Origin: Marinobacterium ramblicola
GTDB lineage: Bacteria; Pseudomonadota; Gammaproteobacteria; Pseudomonadales; Balneatricaceae
Assembly: GCF_019084545.1 (NCBI RefSeq)
Contig: NZ_JAHREP010000014.1
Location: forward strand, 1-64,000
Length of the DNA: 64,000 nt
Reading direction: 5' to 3'
The position numbers and the translations under genes are program-made. Every line of letters begins with the position of its first letter. Position 1 is the first letter of the stretch. Below the pieces are notes generated by a model, which saw only the letters and a program-made list of their open reading frames with translations, ran no database searches and was not told where the DNA came from. Shown one piece after another: positions 29,424 to 38,467 of this stretch.

Positions 29424-30293
29424 ATGGATCATAGCGGCGAACAGCTTAGGCATCAGTACCTGGAGGCGATCGGCATCAGCAGCTGGTTGCCCCGTGCCCG
29501 GCTGCCGGGTGCTGCGCCGTCAGAGCCCTGGGTGGAGCGGTTCCGCTATCCCTTGCCGGGAGAGGGGGACGGGTTTGATGATTTTGCCGAGGTGGATGCC
29601 GAGCAAGTTGCGACCGAGGCGCCCGCTGCCAAAGAGAGCGGGACTGAACTCGCTGCCGTCAGTGAGGCGGTAGGCAATGCTCGTTCCCAGGCGCGGGCTT
29701 CCATCGCGCCACTAATCGATTCCGTCCAGACATCCAAGGCGCCAGCGGCAGCTGCGGTGTCGCGTGAAGAAGTGACTGATCAGCCCAGTGCGCCGGTTCG
29801 TCGCGGCCCGCCGGCCCAGGCCCCCCGGGTAAAACTGGCATTTGTACTGGTCGGCGAGTTGCTGGTGGTGGACAGTCTGCCGCCGGCGTCGCGGCAGGGG
29901 TTCTCGGCCCAGCACCAAAAGCTGTTGGCGGGTGTCGCCCGAGCGCTGGATGTGACCGACGCGGCCAGCGACGCGGCGCTGCTCTCCTGGCCGGTGTTGG
30001 CCGGTGCAACCCTGGACCAGGGGCCGCAGGAGTTGGCCAAAGCGGTTCGACGCAAACTGGAGCTGACGCTGGCGCTGCGCAGCGTCAAACGCGCGTTGTT
30101 GCTGGGCGAGAGCGCGGCACAGTGGGTGCTGGAGCGGGAAGAGGTACTCGACGCGTTGCGTGGCATACGTTTTACCCTGAGGCCAGAGCTACACTGCATC
30201 GCCAGCGTCAGCCTGAGCCAGGCGTTGCAACTGCCGGAGATGAAGGCAGAACTCTGGCGTGATCTGCAGCCGTTATTGAACCGTCCCAGCTGA
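29424..30293 (+). CDS. holD: HolD-like protein (putative DNA polymerase III psi subunit)
   Basis: The 289-residue product is weakly conserved. Its position directly before rimI, where E. coli holD lies, and two short resemblances suggest a psi subunit of the clamp loader: the N-terminal RHQYLEAIGISSWLPR (compare LQQLGITQW of E. coli psi) and the C-terminal MKAELWRDLQ. About 110 residues of low-complexity Ala/Glu/Pro linker separate the N-terminal peptide from a folded C-terminal half (KLAFVLVGELLVVDSLPP...). E. coli psi is about half this size. The assignment is inferred. Confidence 0.55.
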   Translation: MDHSGEQLRHQYLEAIGISSWLPRARLPGAAPSEPWVERFRYPLPGEGDGFDDFAEVDAEQVATEAPAAKESGTELAAVSEAVGNARSQARASIAPLIDSVQTSKAPAAAAVSREEVTDQPSAPVRRGPPAQAPRVKLAFVLVGELLVVDSLPPASRQGFSAQHQKLLAGVARALDVTDAASDAALLSWPVLAGATLDQGPQELAKAVRRKLELTLALRSVKRALLLGESAAQWVLEREEVLDALRGIRFTLRPELHCIASVSLSQALQLPEMKAELWRDLQPLLNRPS

Positions 30294-30312
30294 ATCCCTA
30301 TAGAGCACTCTC

Positions 30313-30765
30313 TTGACTACACCTGAACTGCGTCGCGCAACAGCGGACGATCTGAACCTTATGCTGAAGCTTGATGACAGCTGTTTCGATGATTCCTGGT
30401 CCACCAAGCTTTGGCAACAGATGCTGAGCAACACCAAGCGTTATCTCTGCTGGCTGCTGGTGGCGGAGCAACCGATCGGATTCGTGTTGTTCAGCCATAT
30501 CCTGGACGAAGCGGAGCTGATCCGTATCGGCGTGCACCCGCAGAGGCGCAACGAAGGGCTGGCACGTGCGATGCTGCTGGAGGCGCAGAGCATGCTGGAG
30601 CAGCGCGGAGTCAGTGCATTCTATCTTGAGGTACGGGACTCCAATAGCGCAGCCCAGCAGCTGTACCGTAGCTGCGGCTGGCAAAAGAGCGGGCGCCGTC
30701 GTGGGTACTACCCCACCGAGGAGGGCCGCGAGGATGCGCTGCTGTTCAATCGCACGCTGGATTGA
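30313..30765 (+). CDS. rimI: Ribosomal protein S18-alanine N-acetyltransferase
   Basis: RimI acetylates the N terminus of ribosomal protein S18. The 150-residue GNAT protein shows ELIRIGVHPQRRNEGLARAML (acetyl-CoA loop) and the C-terminal FYLEVRDSNSAAQQLYRSCGW. The first codon is TTG (30313); no in-frame ATG lies near. It starts 19 bases after the HolD-like gene. Confidence 0.92.
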   Translation: MTTPELRRATADDLNLMLKLDDSCFDDSWSTKLWQQMLSNTKRYLCWLLVAEQPIGFVLFSHILDEAELIRIGVHPQRRNEGLARAMLLEAQSMLEQRGVSAFYLEVRDSNSAAQQLYRSCGWQKSGRRRGYYPTEEGREDALLFNRTLD

Positions 30766-30851
30766 CCGGGATCAGCGTCTCGGGTTGAGCCGTGGATCGG
30801 TAGATCCGATACACTAGAGGTGCATGTGAGCGCTTAGTGGGATGGGGACGG

Positions 30852-31520
30852 ATGAATCCGAGCGAGGGGCTGGTCAGTGTCGGCTGGCTGACGGTTACCG
30901 GTGTGCTGTATCTGCTTGCCCTGGGGGTGGCGCTGCGGCGTCTGCCTTGGGCTGTACTGATGCGCGAGCGTGGTATTCAGCACCTGCTGTTCGGCGCCGC
31001 GGTGGTGGTGATGCTGCTGTGGACGCTACGCGCCGGCATCTCCCCTGGACTGTCGATCCATTTCGTCGGCATGACCACGTTGACGCTGATGTTCGGCTGG
31101 GATCTGGCGATCTGCGCCGGTACCGCGGCGCTGATCGGTCTCACCCTGATTGGCCGTGAAAGCTGGTCGGAGTTCCTGCCCAACGCCCTCTGCTTTGTGG
31201 TGATCCCGACGCTGGTCAGCTACGCCGTCTGGCGGCTGGTGGAGTGGCGCTTGCCGAAGAACTTCTTCATCTACCTGTTCCTCTGTGCCTTCCTCGGCGG
31301 TGGTATCGCCGCGATGAGCGGCGGTATGACCATGGGCGTTCTGCTCTGGTTGTCCGATACCTACCCCTGGAGCAAGATCTACCACGAGTATGTGATCTAC
31401 CTGCCGTTGATCATGTTCCCGGAGGGGCTGATAAACGGCATCATCATGACCGGGATGATGGTGTTCCACCCGGACTGGATCCGCACCTTCGACGCCCGGC
31501 GTTATATCGACGATCAGTAA
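30852..31520 (+). CDS. CbiM-like membrane protein (ECF-type transporter permease family)
   Basis: The product (about 222 residues) has six or so hydrophobic spans. Its pattern (SIHFVGMTTLTLMFGWDLAI, FPEGLINGIIMTGMMVF) fits the CbiM-type permease proteins of energy-coupling factor transporters for cobalt or nickel. No ATPase or T-component is nearby, so it may work alone or with distant partners. A GTG at 30837 is in frame and is an alternative start. It is convergent with the RegA-like gene (12 bases between stops). Confidence 0.75.
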   Translation: MNPSEGLVSVGWLTVTGVLYLLALGVALRRLPWAVLMRERGIQHLLFGAAVVVMLLWTLRAGISPGLSIHFVGMTTLTLMFGWDLAICAGTAALIGLTLIGRESWSEFLPNALCFVVIPTLVSYAVWRLVEWRLPKNFFIYLFLCAFLGGGIAAMSGGMTMGVLLWLSDTYPWSKIYHEYVIYLPLIMFPEGLINGIIMTGMMVFHPDWIRTFDARRYIDDQ

Positions 31521-31532
31521 TCTCGGGGTTGC

Positions 31533-32063
31533 CTAACGCCTGACCGGCCGTTTCTGCAGCTTGCGCTGCAGCGTGCGCCGGTGCATACCCAGCGCCCGTG
31601 CGGTCGCCGATATGTTGCCGTCGTGGGCCGAGAGTACCTTCTGGATATGCTCCCACTCCAACCGGTCCACCGACATCGGGTCGGCGGCTATCGGCCGCTC
31701 CGCATCCGCCGCCACCTGCTGCAGCGCAGCGAGGATCTGATCGGCGTCGGCCGGTTTCGGCAGGTAGTTCACGGCGCCCAGCTTGATCGCATCCACCGCG
31801 GTGGCGATACTGGCGTATCCGGTCAGGATCAATATCCGCACCTCGGGATTGATCGCTTTCAGCGTCTCTATAAGCTCAAGCCCAGAGGGGCCCTCCATCT
31901 TCAGATCCACGCTGGCCAGAGCCGGTGGTTGTGCCCGTGCGCAGACAAGGGCTTCACTGACGCTGCGTGCAACGCTCACGTTGTATCCCCGGCGGGTCAG
32001 CGCGCGGGCCAGTACGCGGGTAAAGGTGGGGTCGTCATCGACGACCAGAAACTCTCTGCTCAT
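31533..32063 (-). CDS. RegA/PrrA/RoxR-type response regulator
   Basis: The 176-residue protein has a receiver domain with FLVVDDDP and phospho-acceptor Asp53, and a short Fis-type helix-turn-helix (GNISATARALGMHRRTLQRKLQKRP). This two-domain layout and the HTH sequence are typical of the RegA/PrrA/ActR/RoxR redox regulators. Its start overlaps the stop of the kinase by 4 bases (ATGA). Expected targets are respiratory oxidases, but none are in the window. Confidence 0.9.
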   Translation of the reverse strand: MSREFLVVDDDPTFTRVLARALTRRGYNVSVARSVSEALVCARAQPPALASVDLKMEGPSGLELIETLKAINPEVRILILTGYASIATAVDAIKLGAVNYLPKPADADQILAALQQVAADAERPIAADPMSVDRLEWEHIQKVLSAHDGNISATARALGMHRRTLQRKLQKRPVRR

Positions 32064-33427
32064 CGCGGGCTCTCTTCGGTGACGGGAATCGGCAGCCGGA
32101 CCTCTGTCAGGGTGCCGCCTTCAGGGTGGTTGTACAGGCGAACCTCGCCATCCTGCTGGGCCAGGGTCGTCGCGGTCAGGAACAGACCGATGCCCAGCCC
32201 CTTGCCCTTGGTGGTGACAAAGGGCTTACCCAGATCGGCGGCGGTCGCCAGAGGTAATCCGGGGCCTCGATCATGGATACGCAGCCAGATCTGCTCCGCA
32301 TCCCAGCTCAGGCTAATCTCGATATCCTGAGGGCAGGCATCGGCGGCATTGTTGAGCAGGTTGGTCAGTGCCTGCAGCAGCTGGATTGAGCTGCGCACCG
32401 GCGGCGCCGGCTGAGTCTCGGGCAACTGCACACTGTAGCGAGCCTCAGGGCGCATCAACTGCCATTGGTCGAGTAACGCCTCCAACATCTCGGTGACCGC
32501 TATCCGTTCATAGCGACCCGCCTGCTGGGCGCTCTGCGTCATCGCCTGCAGGCGCTCGGAGCAGGCGGTCACCTGCTGTTGCAGCAGGGCGATATCCTCC
32601 GCCAGCTCTCCATCGGGGTGATCCAGCGCCATGTCGTGCAGTACCACGCTCATGGTCGACAGCGGCGTACCCAGTTCATGCGCGGTGCCTGCGGCCAGCG
32701 TTGCCAGCGCCAGCAGTTGCTGGTCCTGCAGACGGCGCTCGCGCTCCTGGGCCAGACGACGCTCCTGCTGGCGCATTGTCTGCTGCAGACGCACGATGAA
32801 CCAACTGATCAGCAGCACGGTGAACAGGAAGTTGAACCACATGCCGGTGATATGCAGGTCGAACAGTGCGACCAGGCTGTGGCGGTGTCCGCTGTCCAGC
32901 GGCAGCACCGGCAGGTAATAGTGCATCAGCGAGCTGTACAGCAGCACCACCAGCAGGGCGGTCAGGAAGGTGAAGCGCCAGGACAGGGTGGCGGCGGCAA
33001 TCAGCAGCGGGATCAGCAGCAGAAAGATGAACGGGTTGGTGGCACCGCCGGTCTGGTAGATCAGCGCACCATAGAGTACGGCATCGGCGGTGAGCTGGCT
33101 GAACAGCTCCGTTTCGGTGACCGGCCAGTGCGAGTGCAGCCGTGCATAGGTGAACAGATTGACCAGCGCGATGATGCCCAGGGTGCCGGCGATCAACCAG
33201 ACGTTGAGCTGCAGATGCAGCATATACACGGCAAACAACACCGCCGCCGCAATGCCGAACAGGGTGACGACGCGAATATAGGTCAGTTGCAGCAGGTGTG
33301 GATGGTGTCCGGGCCTGGATGGAGTGGTGCTGGACAGGCTTGCTGTTACGAAAAGTCTCACGGAAAGTCTCACGGAAAGAACCTGCGCCGGAGTATAACC
33401 CGTGCCGGCGGCGCTGGCATGGGACAT
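32060..33427 (-). CDS. RegB/PrrB/RoxS-type redox sensor histidine kinase
   Basis: The protein (up to 455 residues) has about six membrane spans, the RegB quinone-binding heptad GGATNPF (127-133), the H-box LAAGTAHELGTPLSTM with His250, and a cysteine at 289 in the position region of the redox-active RegB cysteine. These features identify a kinase that reads quinone redox state. The first 40 residues are poorly conserved and include a short direct repeat (SVRL twice), so the true start may be downstream of ATG 33427. Operonic with the RegA-like gene. Confidence 0.88.
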   Translation of the reverse strand: MSHASAAGTGYTPAQVLSVRLSVRLFVTASLSSTTPSRPGHHPHLLQLTYIRVVTLFGIAAAVLFAVYMLHLQLNVWLIAGTLGIIALVNLFTYARLHSHWPVTETELFSQLTADAVLYGALIYQTGGATNPFIFLLLIPLLIAAATLSWRFTFLTALLVVLLYSSLMHYYLPVLPLDSGHRHSLVALFDLHITGMWFNFLFTVLLISWFIVRLQQTMRQQERRLAQERERRLQDQQLLALATLAAGTAHELGTPLSTMSVVLHDMALDHPDGELAEDIALLQQQVTACSERLQAMTQSAQQAGRYERIAVTEMLEALLDQWQLMRPEARYSVQLPETQPAPPVRSSIQLLQALTNLLNNAADACPQDIEISLSWDAEQIWLRIHDRGPGLPLATAADLGKPFVTTKGKGLGIGLFLTATTLAQQDGEVRLYNHPEGGTLTEVRLPIPVTEESPR

Positions 33428-33457
33428 AAGGTCGCATGCCGGGGCGTTGTCAGGTCC

Positions 33458-34834
33458 TTAGCGATTAAAGCGGCGATCGGTCTCCCGTGCCAATCGCTGC
33501 AGCTGCGCCGATACCTGCAGCGGCAGCGGTGGGGCCTGCTCCAGGCTGAGCAGGGCGTCGGGTAACGTGGCGATCTGTCGTTGCACGCGTCGGCGGATAT
33601 CGGACAGCGGCTCTGCCGCGGCCAGACGACGACCGTTGCGCATCACCGGTTCGAGCAGTGGACTACCGCCTGGCACTGACTCGGTGTCGCAGCAGAGTTG
33701 GTCATACGCGATCTTGCCGCGCGTATCCAGAAAGCGGTACAGCTGTTTGCGTCCCGGCCAGGTTGCCTTGCCTCTGGAGCGCTTGCGGCGCGCGATGCCG
33801 GCATACTCCTGCAGCTTGTAGGCGCAGTTGAGAAAAGGGGCGTCAGATGAGGTGGTCAGGCTGGTGCCGATACCATAACCATCTATCGGAGCCCGGCGCC
33901 GGACAAGCTCCTGCAGCAGTTGTTCATCGATACTGGAGCTGGCAAATAGGGTGATCTCCGGATGGCCGGCTTGGTCCAGAATCCGGCGTACCCTGACCGC
34001 TTCCGCGCCCAGCTCACCGCTGTCGATACGCACCCCCTTCACCCGTATACCCTTGGGCTGCAGCTCGTTGGCCAGTTCGGCTGCGCGCAGGGCACCGCGA
34101 TCGGTGTCGTAGGTATCGATCAACAGAATCAGATTGTTCGGGTGGCTGTCGGCAAAGTGGCGGAAAGCCTCCATCTCGTTGTCGTGTGCCTGGATATAGG
34201 CGTGTGCCATGGTGCCGAGAATGGGGATGCCAAAACGCTGGCCGGCCAGGACGTTGGCGGTACCATCGAAGCCGCCGAGAAAACAGGCTCGTGCGGCCAG
34301 CAAGCCCGCCTCGGCGCCATGGGCGCGCCGCAGTCCGAAATCGACCAGTCTGGCGTCCGGTGCCTGGATACGGCAACGTACCGCTTTGGTGGCGATCAGG
34401 GTCTGCAGCTGCAGCAGGTTGATCAGGCGGGTCTCGATCAACTGGGCCTGTGGCAGTGGGGCGGTGATCCTGACGATCGGTTCGTTACTGAAACAGAGCG
34501 TGCCCTCGGCCATGGCGTGAACGCTGCCGGAGAAGCGAAAGCCGGCCAGGTAATCGAGCAGGTTCTGCCGGAACAGGCCGGTTTGCGACAGATACTCCAG
34601 TTCGCTCCGGGAGAAGCGGGTGTGTTCGAGAAAGGCCAGCAGTTGCTCGAGCCCGGCGAAGATCAGGAAGTTGCGGTTGTCCGGAATTTTGCGCACGAAA
34701 AACTCGAACACCGCCTCCTCCTGCATCCCCCGGTCGAGGTAGGTCTGCAGCATGGTGAGCTGATAGAGGTCGGTCAGCAGCGGGCTCTGCTCAAGAGGGT
34801 TCTCTGCCAGAGGGCAGTGATCAGGGGTTGGCAT
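33458..34834 (-). CDS. pncB: Nicotinate phosphoribosyltransferase
   Basis: PncB makes nicotinate mononucleotide from nicotinate and PRPP for NAD salvage. The 458-residue protein begins SPLLTDLYQLTMLQTY, the family signature, and has the phosphoribosyl-site region GTMAHAYIQAH and RIDSGEL. Its start overlaps the 3' end of pncA by 14 bp, so the two steps of nicotinamide recycling are encoded by one transcript. Confidence 0.95.
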   Translation of the reverse strand: MPTPDHCPLAENPLEQSPLLTDLYQLTMLQTYLDRGMQEEAVFEFFVRKIPDNRNFLIFAGLEQLLAFLEHTRFSRSELEYLSQTGLFRQNLLDYLAGFRFSGSVHAMAEGTLCFSNEPIVRITAPLPQAQLIETRLINLLQLQTLIATKAVRCRIQAPDARLVDFGLRRAHGAEAGLLAARACFLGGFDGTANVLAGQRFGIPILGTMAHAYIQAHDNEMEAFRHFADSHPNNLILLIDTYDTDRGALRAAELANELQPKGIRVKGVRIDSGELGAEAVRVRRILDQAGHPEITLFASSSIDEQLLQELVRRRAPIDGYGIGTSLTTSSDAPFLNCAYKLQEYAGIARRKRSRGKATWPGRKQLYRFLDTRGKIAYDQLCCDTESVPGGSPLLEPVMRNGRRLAAAEPLSDIRRRVQRQIATLPDALLSLEQAPPLPLQVSAQLQRLARETDRRFNR

Positions 34835-35450
34835 CGATCAGATCCTGCAGGGTGATCAGCTCGGCACCCGCGTCCAGCATCCGGTCGAGCGCCCTGATGC
34901 CATCTCCAGGGTTGACGTCGACGGCGCGGATGGCGTCTTCGACGACCTGCACGTCGAAACCCAGCTGACGGGCGTCGAGTACGGTCTGCAATACGCAGTA
35001 ATCGGTGGCCAGCCCTGCGACGAACAGGCGTCGGCAATTCAGGCTGTGCAGTTTTTGGCCGAGATCGGTACCCTGAAAGCCGGAATAGGCGTCCGGCGAG
35101 ATCGCACTGCCTTTGGATACTATCAGCGTCGATGGCGGCAGGTTTAGCTCGGGTGACCAGCCTGCGCCCGGCGTATTCTGAATGCAGTGCGGCGGCCAGG
35201 GGCCGCCCTGAGGGCGAAACGAGCAGTGCTTGGGCGGATGCCAGTCCCGGGTGGCGACAATCGGTCGCTTGCGCGCGGTGAATAGCGCGATCAGATCGCT
35301 TACCACCGGTAATACCCGATCGCCCCCCGCTACGCCAAGTGCCCCACCGGGCAGGAAATCACGCTGCAGATCGATCAGCAGCAGTGCGTCTTGGTCGTTT
35401 AATCGCAGCGCATCGTTGTTGCTCAGATGCAGTCCATCGGTCGTGTACAT
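34821..35450 (-). CDS. pncA: Nicotinamidase
   Basis: PncA deamidates nicotinamide to nicotinate. The 209-residue isochorismatase-fold protein shows the catalytic triad Asp (LLIDLQRDF), Lys (IVSKGS) and Cys (GLATDYCV), plus the metal site in RDWHPPKH. GGAGGT precedes the start. An 8-bp inverted repeat (35461-35468 with 35499-35506) lies just upstream and overlaps the region before its ribosome binding site. Confidence 0.94.
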   Translation of the reverse strand: MYTTDGLHLSNNDALRLNDQDALLLIDLQRDFLPGGALGVAGGDRVLPVVSDLIALFTARKRPIVATRDWHPPKHCSFRPQGGPWPPHCIQNTPGAGWSPELNLPPSTLIVSKGSAISPDAYSGFQGTDLGQKLHSLNCRRLFVAGLATDYCVLQTVLDARQLGFDVQVVEDAIRAVDVNPGDGIRALDRMLDAGAELITLQDLIDANP

Positions 35451-35551
35451 CGTTTACCTCCAGGAGGGTTATCCGACAGCGAGGGGGACGGCTTCTAGCC
35501 CTCCTGCCTGTAAGCGTAGTGCATCTCAGGGTGCTGGTAGAGGTCGGGATA

Positions 35552-35768
35552 GCTTGCGATCACCCCGGACCGCGACCTGTCGATTCAGACCGCCCGCGCG
35601 ACAGAGGGGCCGTCTGCAGTATCGGAGGAGATCGGCCATAACCTGACCTCGCTGAGCGAGCAGAGCGCCTCGGCCACCTCGATCGTCGAGATGAATGCGC
35701 AGCTGGCGGTCGAAATTCGCGACCTTTCTCACCAGATAAGCGAGTTGGTCGGACGTTTTCGGGTCTGA
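35552..35768 (+). pseudogene. C-terminal remnant of a methyl-accepting chemotaxis protein
   Basis: A plus-strand frame of about 70 codons without start reads AVSEEIGHNLTSLSEQ and ends QISELVGRFRV followed by TGA. This is the coiled-coil tail of a chemoreceptor signalling domain; no receptor body is upstream. It sits in the 430-bp gap between pncA and prfC. The upstream end is cut by a stop at 35549-35551. I see nothing else in the gap apart from the inverted repeat near pncA. Confidence 0.7.
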
Positions 35769-35880
35769 TCGATTGTTCATCGCGCTATGATCGGCGAGAA
35801 TAGCGCACTTTATAACCGATCACTTGCCGGTCAGCTGCGCGCTGGCCGGTCAGCTTTGCCAATCTGGAAGACCCGAACCG

Positions 35881-37464
35881 ATGTCACATCCTGTTCAGCG
35901 AGAAGTCGCCAAGCGGCGCACCTTTGCCATCATCTCCCACCCCGACGCCGGTAAAACCACCATTACCGAGAAGTTGCTGTTGATCGGACAGTTGATCCAG
36001 GTAGCCGGTACTGTCAAAGGGCGTGGCAGTGACCGGCACGCCACCTCCGACTGGATGAGCATGGAGCAGGAGCGCGGGATCTCGATCACCTCCTCGGTGA
36101 TGCAGTTCCCCTACAAGGAGCGGATCGTCAACCTGCTCGACACCCCGGGACATGAGGACTTCTCCGAGGACACCTACCGCACGCTGACGGCGGTGGACTC
36201 GGCGCTGATGGTGGTCGACGGCGCCAAGGGTGTCGAGGAGCGCACCATCAAGCTGATGGAGGTGTGCCGACTGCGCGACACGCCGATCTTCTCCTTCGTC
36301 AACAAGCTCGACCGCGATATCCGCGACCCGATCGAACTGCTCGACGAGATCGAGGAGGTGCTGAAGATCCAGGCCGCGCCGATCAACTGGCCGATCGCCT
36401 CCGGCAAGCGCTTCAAGGGGGTGTACAACCTCTACACCGATACTTTGCACCTGTTCACCCCGGGCATGGGGCATACCTTGGCCGAGGAAAAACTGATCCA
36501 GGGGCTGGATTCCGATGAAACGAAAGCGCTGCTGGACGATGAGTATGAAGATTTCGTCGACGAGATCGAGCTGGTGCGCGGCGCGACCCATGAGTGGGAC
36601 CAGCAGGCCTACCTCGAGGGTAAACTGACCCCGGTCTATTTCGGTACCGCACTGGGTAACTTCGGCGTGCGCGAGATGTTGGACGACTTCGTCGATTGGG
36701 CACCGGCACCGCCGGCCCGTGGTACCGAAACCCGCGCCGTGGAATCCAATGAGGAGAAGTTCTCCGGTTTCGTGTTCAAAATCCAGGCGAACATGGACCC
36801 CAAGCACCGCGACCGTATCGCCTTCATGCGCATCTGCTCCGGCGCCTATAGCCGCGGCATGAAGATGAAGCACGTGCGGATCGGCAAGGATGTGAAGATC
36901 GCCGACGCGGTGACCTTCCTCGCCGGCGATCGTGAAAACGTGGAGACCGCCTGGTCCGGCGACATCATCGGCCTGCACAACCACGGCACCATCCAGATCG
37001 GCGATACCTTCACCGAAGGCGAGGAGTTGAAGTTCACCGGTATCCCTCACTTTGCGCCGGAGATGTTCCGCCGCGTGCGTCCTACCGACCCGTTGAAGAT
37101 GAAGCAGTTGCAGAAAGGCCTGCAGCAACTGTCGGAGGAGGGCGCGGTGCAGCTGTTCCAGCCGATGAAGAACAACGACCTGATTCTCGGCGCGGTCGGT
37201 CAGCTGCAGTTCGAGGTGGTCGTATTCCGCCTCAAGGACGAATACAAGGTGGAGTGCGTCTACGAGGGGGTCAGCGTGGCCACTGCCCGTTGGGTGGAGT
37301 GCAAGGATAACAAGATGCTGTCCGAGTTCGAGCGCAAGGCGTACGACAACCTGGCCTATGACGGCGCCGGTCTGCTCACCTATCTGGCGCCCACACGAGT
37401 CAATCTGTCGCTGACCGAGGAGCGCTGGCCCGATATCGAGTTCCGTGCCACAAGGGAGCATTGA
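35881..37464 (+). CDS. prfC: Peptide chain release factor 3
   Basis: RF3 is a GTPase that recycles RF1/RF2 after termination. From ATG 35881 the protein is 527 residues, with G1 [20 protein letters not shown], and NKLDRD. The upstream part of the frame (to 35824) is not conserved. It is likely transcribed alone and is followed by a palindromic hairpin. Confidence 0.96.
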   Translation: MSHPVQREVAKRRTFAIISHPDAGKTTITEKLLLIGQLIQVAGTVKGRGSDRHATSDWMSMEQERGISITSSVMQFPYKERIVNLLDTPGHEDFSEDTYRTLTAVDSALMVVDGAKGVEERTIKLMEVCRLRDTPIFSFVNKLDRDIRDPIELLDEIEEVLKIQAAPINWPIASGKRFKGVYNLYTDTLHLFTPGMGHTLAEEKLIQGLDSDETKALLDDEYEDFVDEIELVRGATHEWDQQAYLEGKLTPVYFGTALGNFGVREMLDDFVDWAPAPPARGTETRAVESNEEKFSGFVFKIQANMDPKHRDRIAFMRICSGAYSRGMKMKHVRIGKDVKIADAVTFLAGDRENVETAWSGDIIGLHNHGTIQIGDTFTEGEELKFTGIPHFAPEMFRRVRPTDPLKMKQLQKGLQQLSEEGAVQLFQPMKNNDLILGAVGQLQFEVVVFRLKDEYKVECVYEGVSVATARWVECKDNKMLSEFERKAYDNLAYDGAGLLTYLAPTRVNLSLTEERWPDIEFRATREH

Positions 37465-37484
37465 TAGGTTTTTTGTATTGTGAG

Positions 37485-37502
37485 ACACCCATCATGGGTG
37501 CC
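37485..37502. terminator. Small palindrome after prfC
   Basis: CACCCAT-C-ATGGGTG (37487-37501) lies 22 bases after the prfC stop. It has no T-run and may equally be the first arm of the repeat element that follows. Confidence 0.4.
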
Positions 37503-37505
37503 AGG

Positions 37506-37609
37506 GCCGCTGCAGCCTCTTCCGTCTGACACGCCGTGAACCCATCCATGGGGGCTCGGCTGCCGCCATCCTTGGCGGCAGACGGTCAGCCGGAAGAGGC
37601 CGCAACGGC
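37506..37609. repeat. Cloverleaf-like palindromic repeat element
   Basis: The outer arms (37506-37524 and 37591-37609) pair at 17 of 19 positions. Inside are two further hairpins: CCCA/TGGG around 37541-37553 and TGCCGCC (37561-37567) with GGCGGCA (37574-37580). The whole 104-bp unit would fold as a three-stem structure, like the REP/BIME-type dispersed elements of marine gammaproteobacteria. It codes for nothing visible. Confidence 0.65.
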
Positions 37610-37675
37610 CCGCTCACGTACGGTGATATCGATCGGCTGCTGCCGGATAATCGGCAGCTATGCCATACTCTCCCC

Positions 37676-38455
37676 ATGCTGATCGATACCCACTGCCATC
37701 TCGATTTTCCCATCTTTGACAGCTGGCGCGACCAGGCGTTGGCCCAGGCGCGTGCCGCCGGTGTCGGTGCTATCGTCGTGCCCGGCGTCACCGCCGAGGA
37801 CTGGGGGCGTGTGCTCGTACTCACGACCACCCGGCCCGAGGGTATCCGTCTCTACCCGGCGCTGGGCCTGCACCCCTGCTTCATGAGCGAACATCGTCCC
37901 GAACACTTGACACGGCTGGCGCAGCTGGTGTCTGAACACCGATCGGAACTGGTCGCGATCGGCGAGATCGGTCTGGATTTCCAGATCGAGGATTATGACG
38001 CCGCTGCCCAAACCGAGCTGCTGTGTGATCAACTGCAGATTGCGCGGGAGGCCGAGCTGCCGGTGCTGCTGCATGTGCGCAAGGCGCACGACCAAACTTT
38101 GAAACTGCTGCGTCAACTGCGCCTGCCCCGCGCCGGCATCGTGCACGCCTTTTCCGGCAGTGAGCAGCAGGCCCGTGAGTATGCGAAGCTTGGCTTCAAG
38201 CTGGGTTTCGGTGGTGCGATCAGTTACCCGAGGGCGACCAGGCTCAGGCGCCTGGCGGCTGAGTTACCGCTGGAGTGGCTCGTGCTGGAAACGGACGCCC
38301 CGGATATGCCGCTCAGTCGCTGGCGCGACGAGCCCAATCAGCCTGTACGCGTTGCCGAAGTGGTGAGGATTATCGCCGAGCTGCGCAAGATGGAGATCGA
38401 GCAGGTTGCGCAGCAGACCTGCTCAAATGCACTAGCGCTTCTGGCGCTGGCTTAG
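37676..38455 (+). CDS. TatD-family metal-dependent hydrolase
   Basis: The 259-residue TIM-barrel protein has the TatD motifs: IDTHCHLD, GEIGLDF with the metal-binding Glu, LLHVRKAHD, and ETDAPDMPL. Members are 3'-5' DNases or similar hydrolases. The sequence is closest in feel to the YjjV subgroup, but this is uncertain. It stands alone after the repeat element. Confidence 0.88.
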   Translation: MLIDTHCHLDFPIFDSWRDQALAQARAAGVGAIVVPGVTAEDWGRVLVLTTTRPEGIRLYPALGLHPCFMSEHRPEHLTRLAQLVSEHRSELVAIGEIGLDFQIEDYDAAAQTELLCDQLQIAREAELPVLLHVRKAHDQTLKLLRQLRLPRAGIVHAFSGSEQQAREYAKLGFKLGFGGAISYPRATRLRRLAAELPLEWLVLETDAPDMPLSRWRDEPNQPVRVAEVVRIIAELRKMEIEQVAQQTCSNALALLALA

Positions 38456-38467
38456 TTCTACACTGGC

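Noticed and set aside
35884-37488. 534-codon minus-strand open frame
   Set aside because: It lies opposite prfC, which has all GTPase motifs. The antisense frame is open because of GC-rich third positions.
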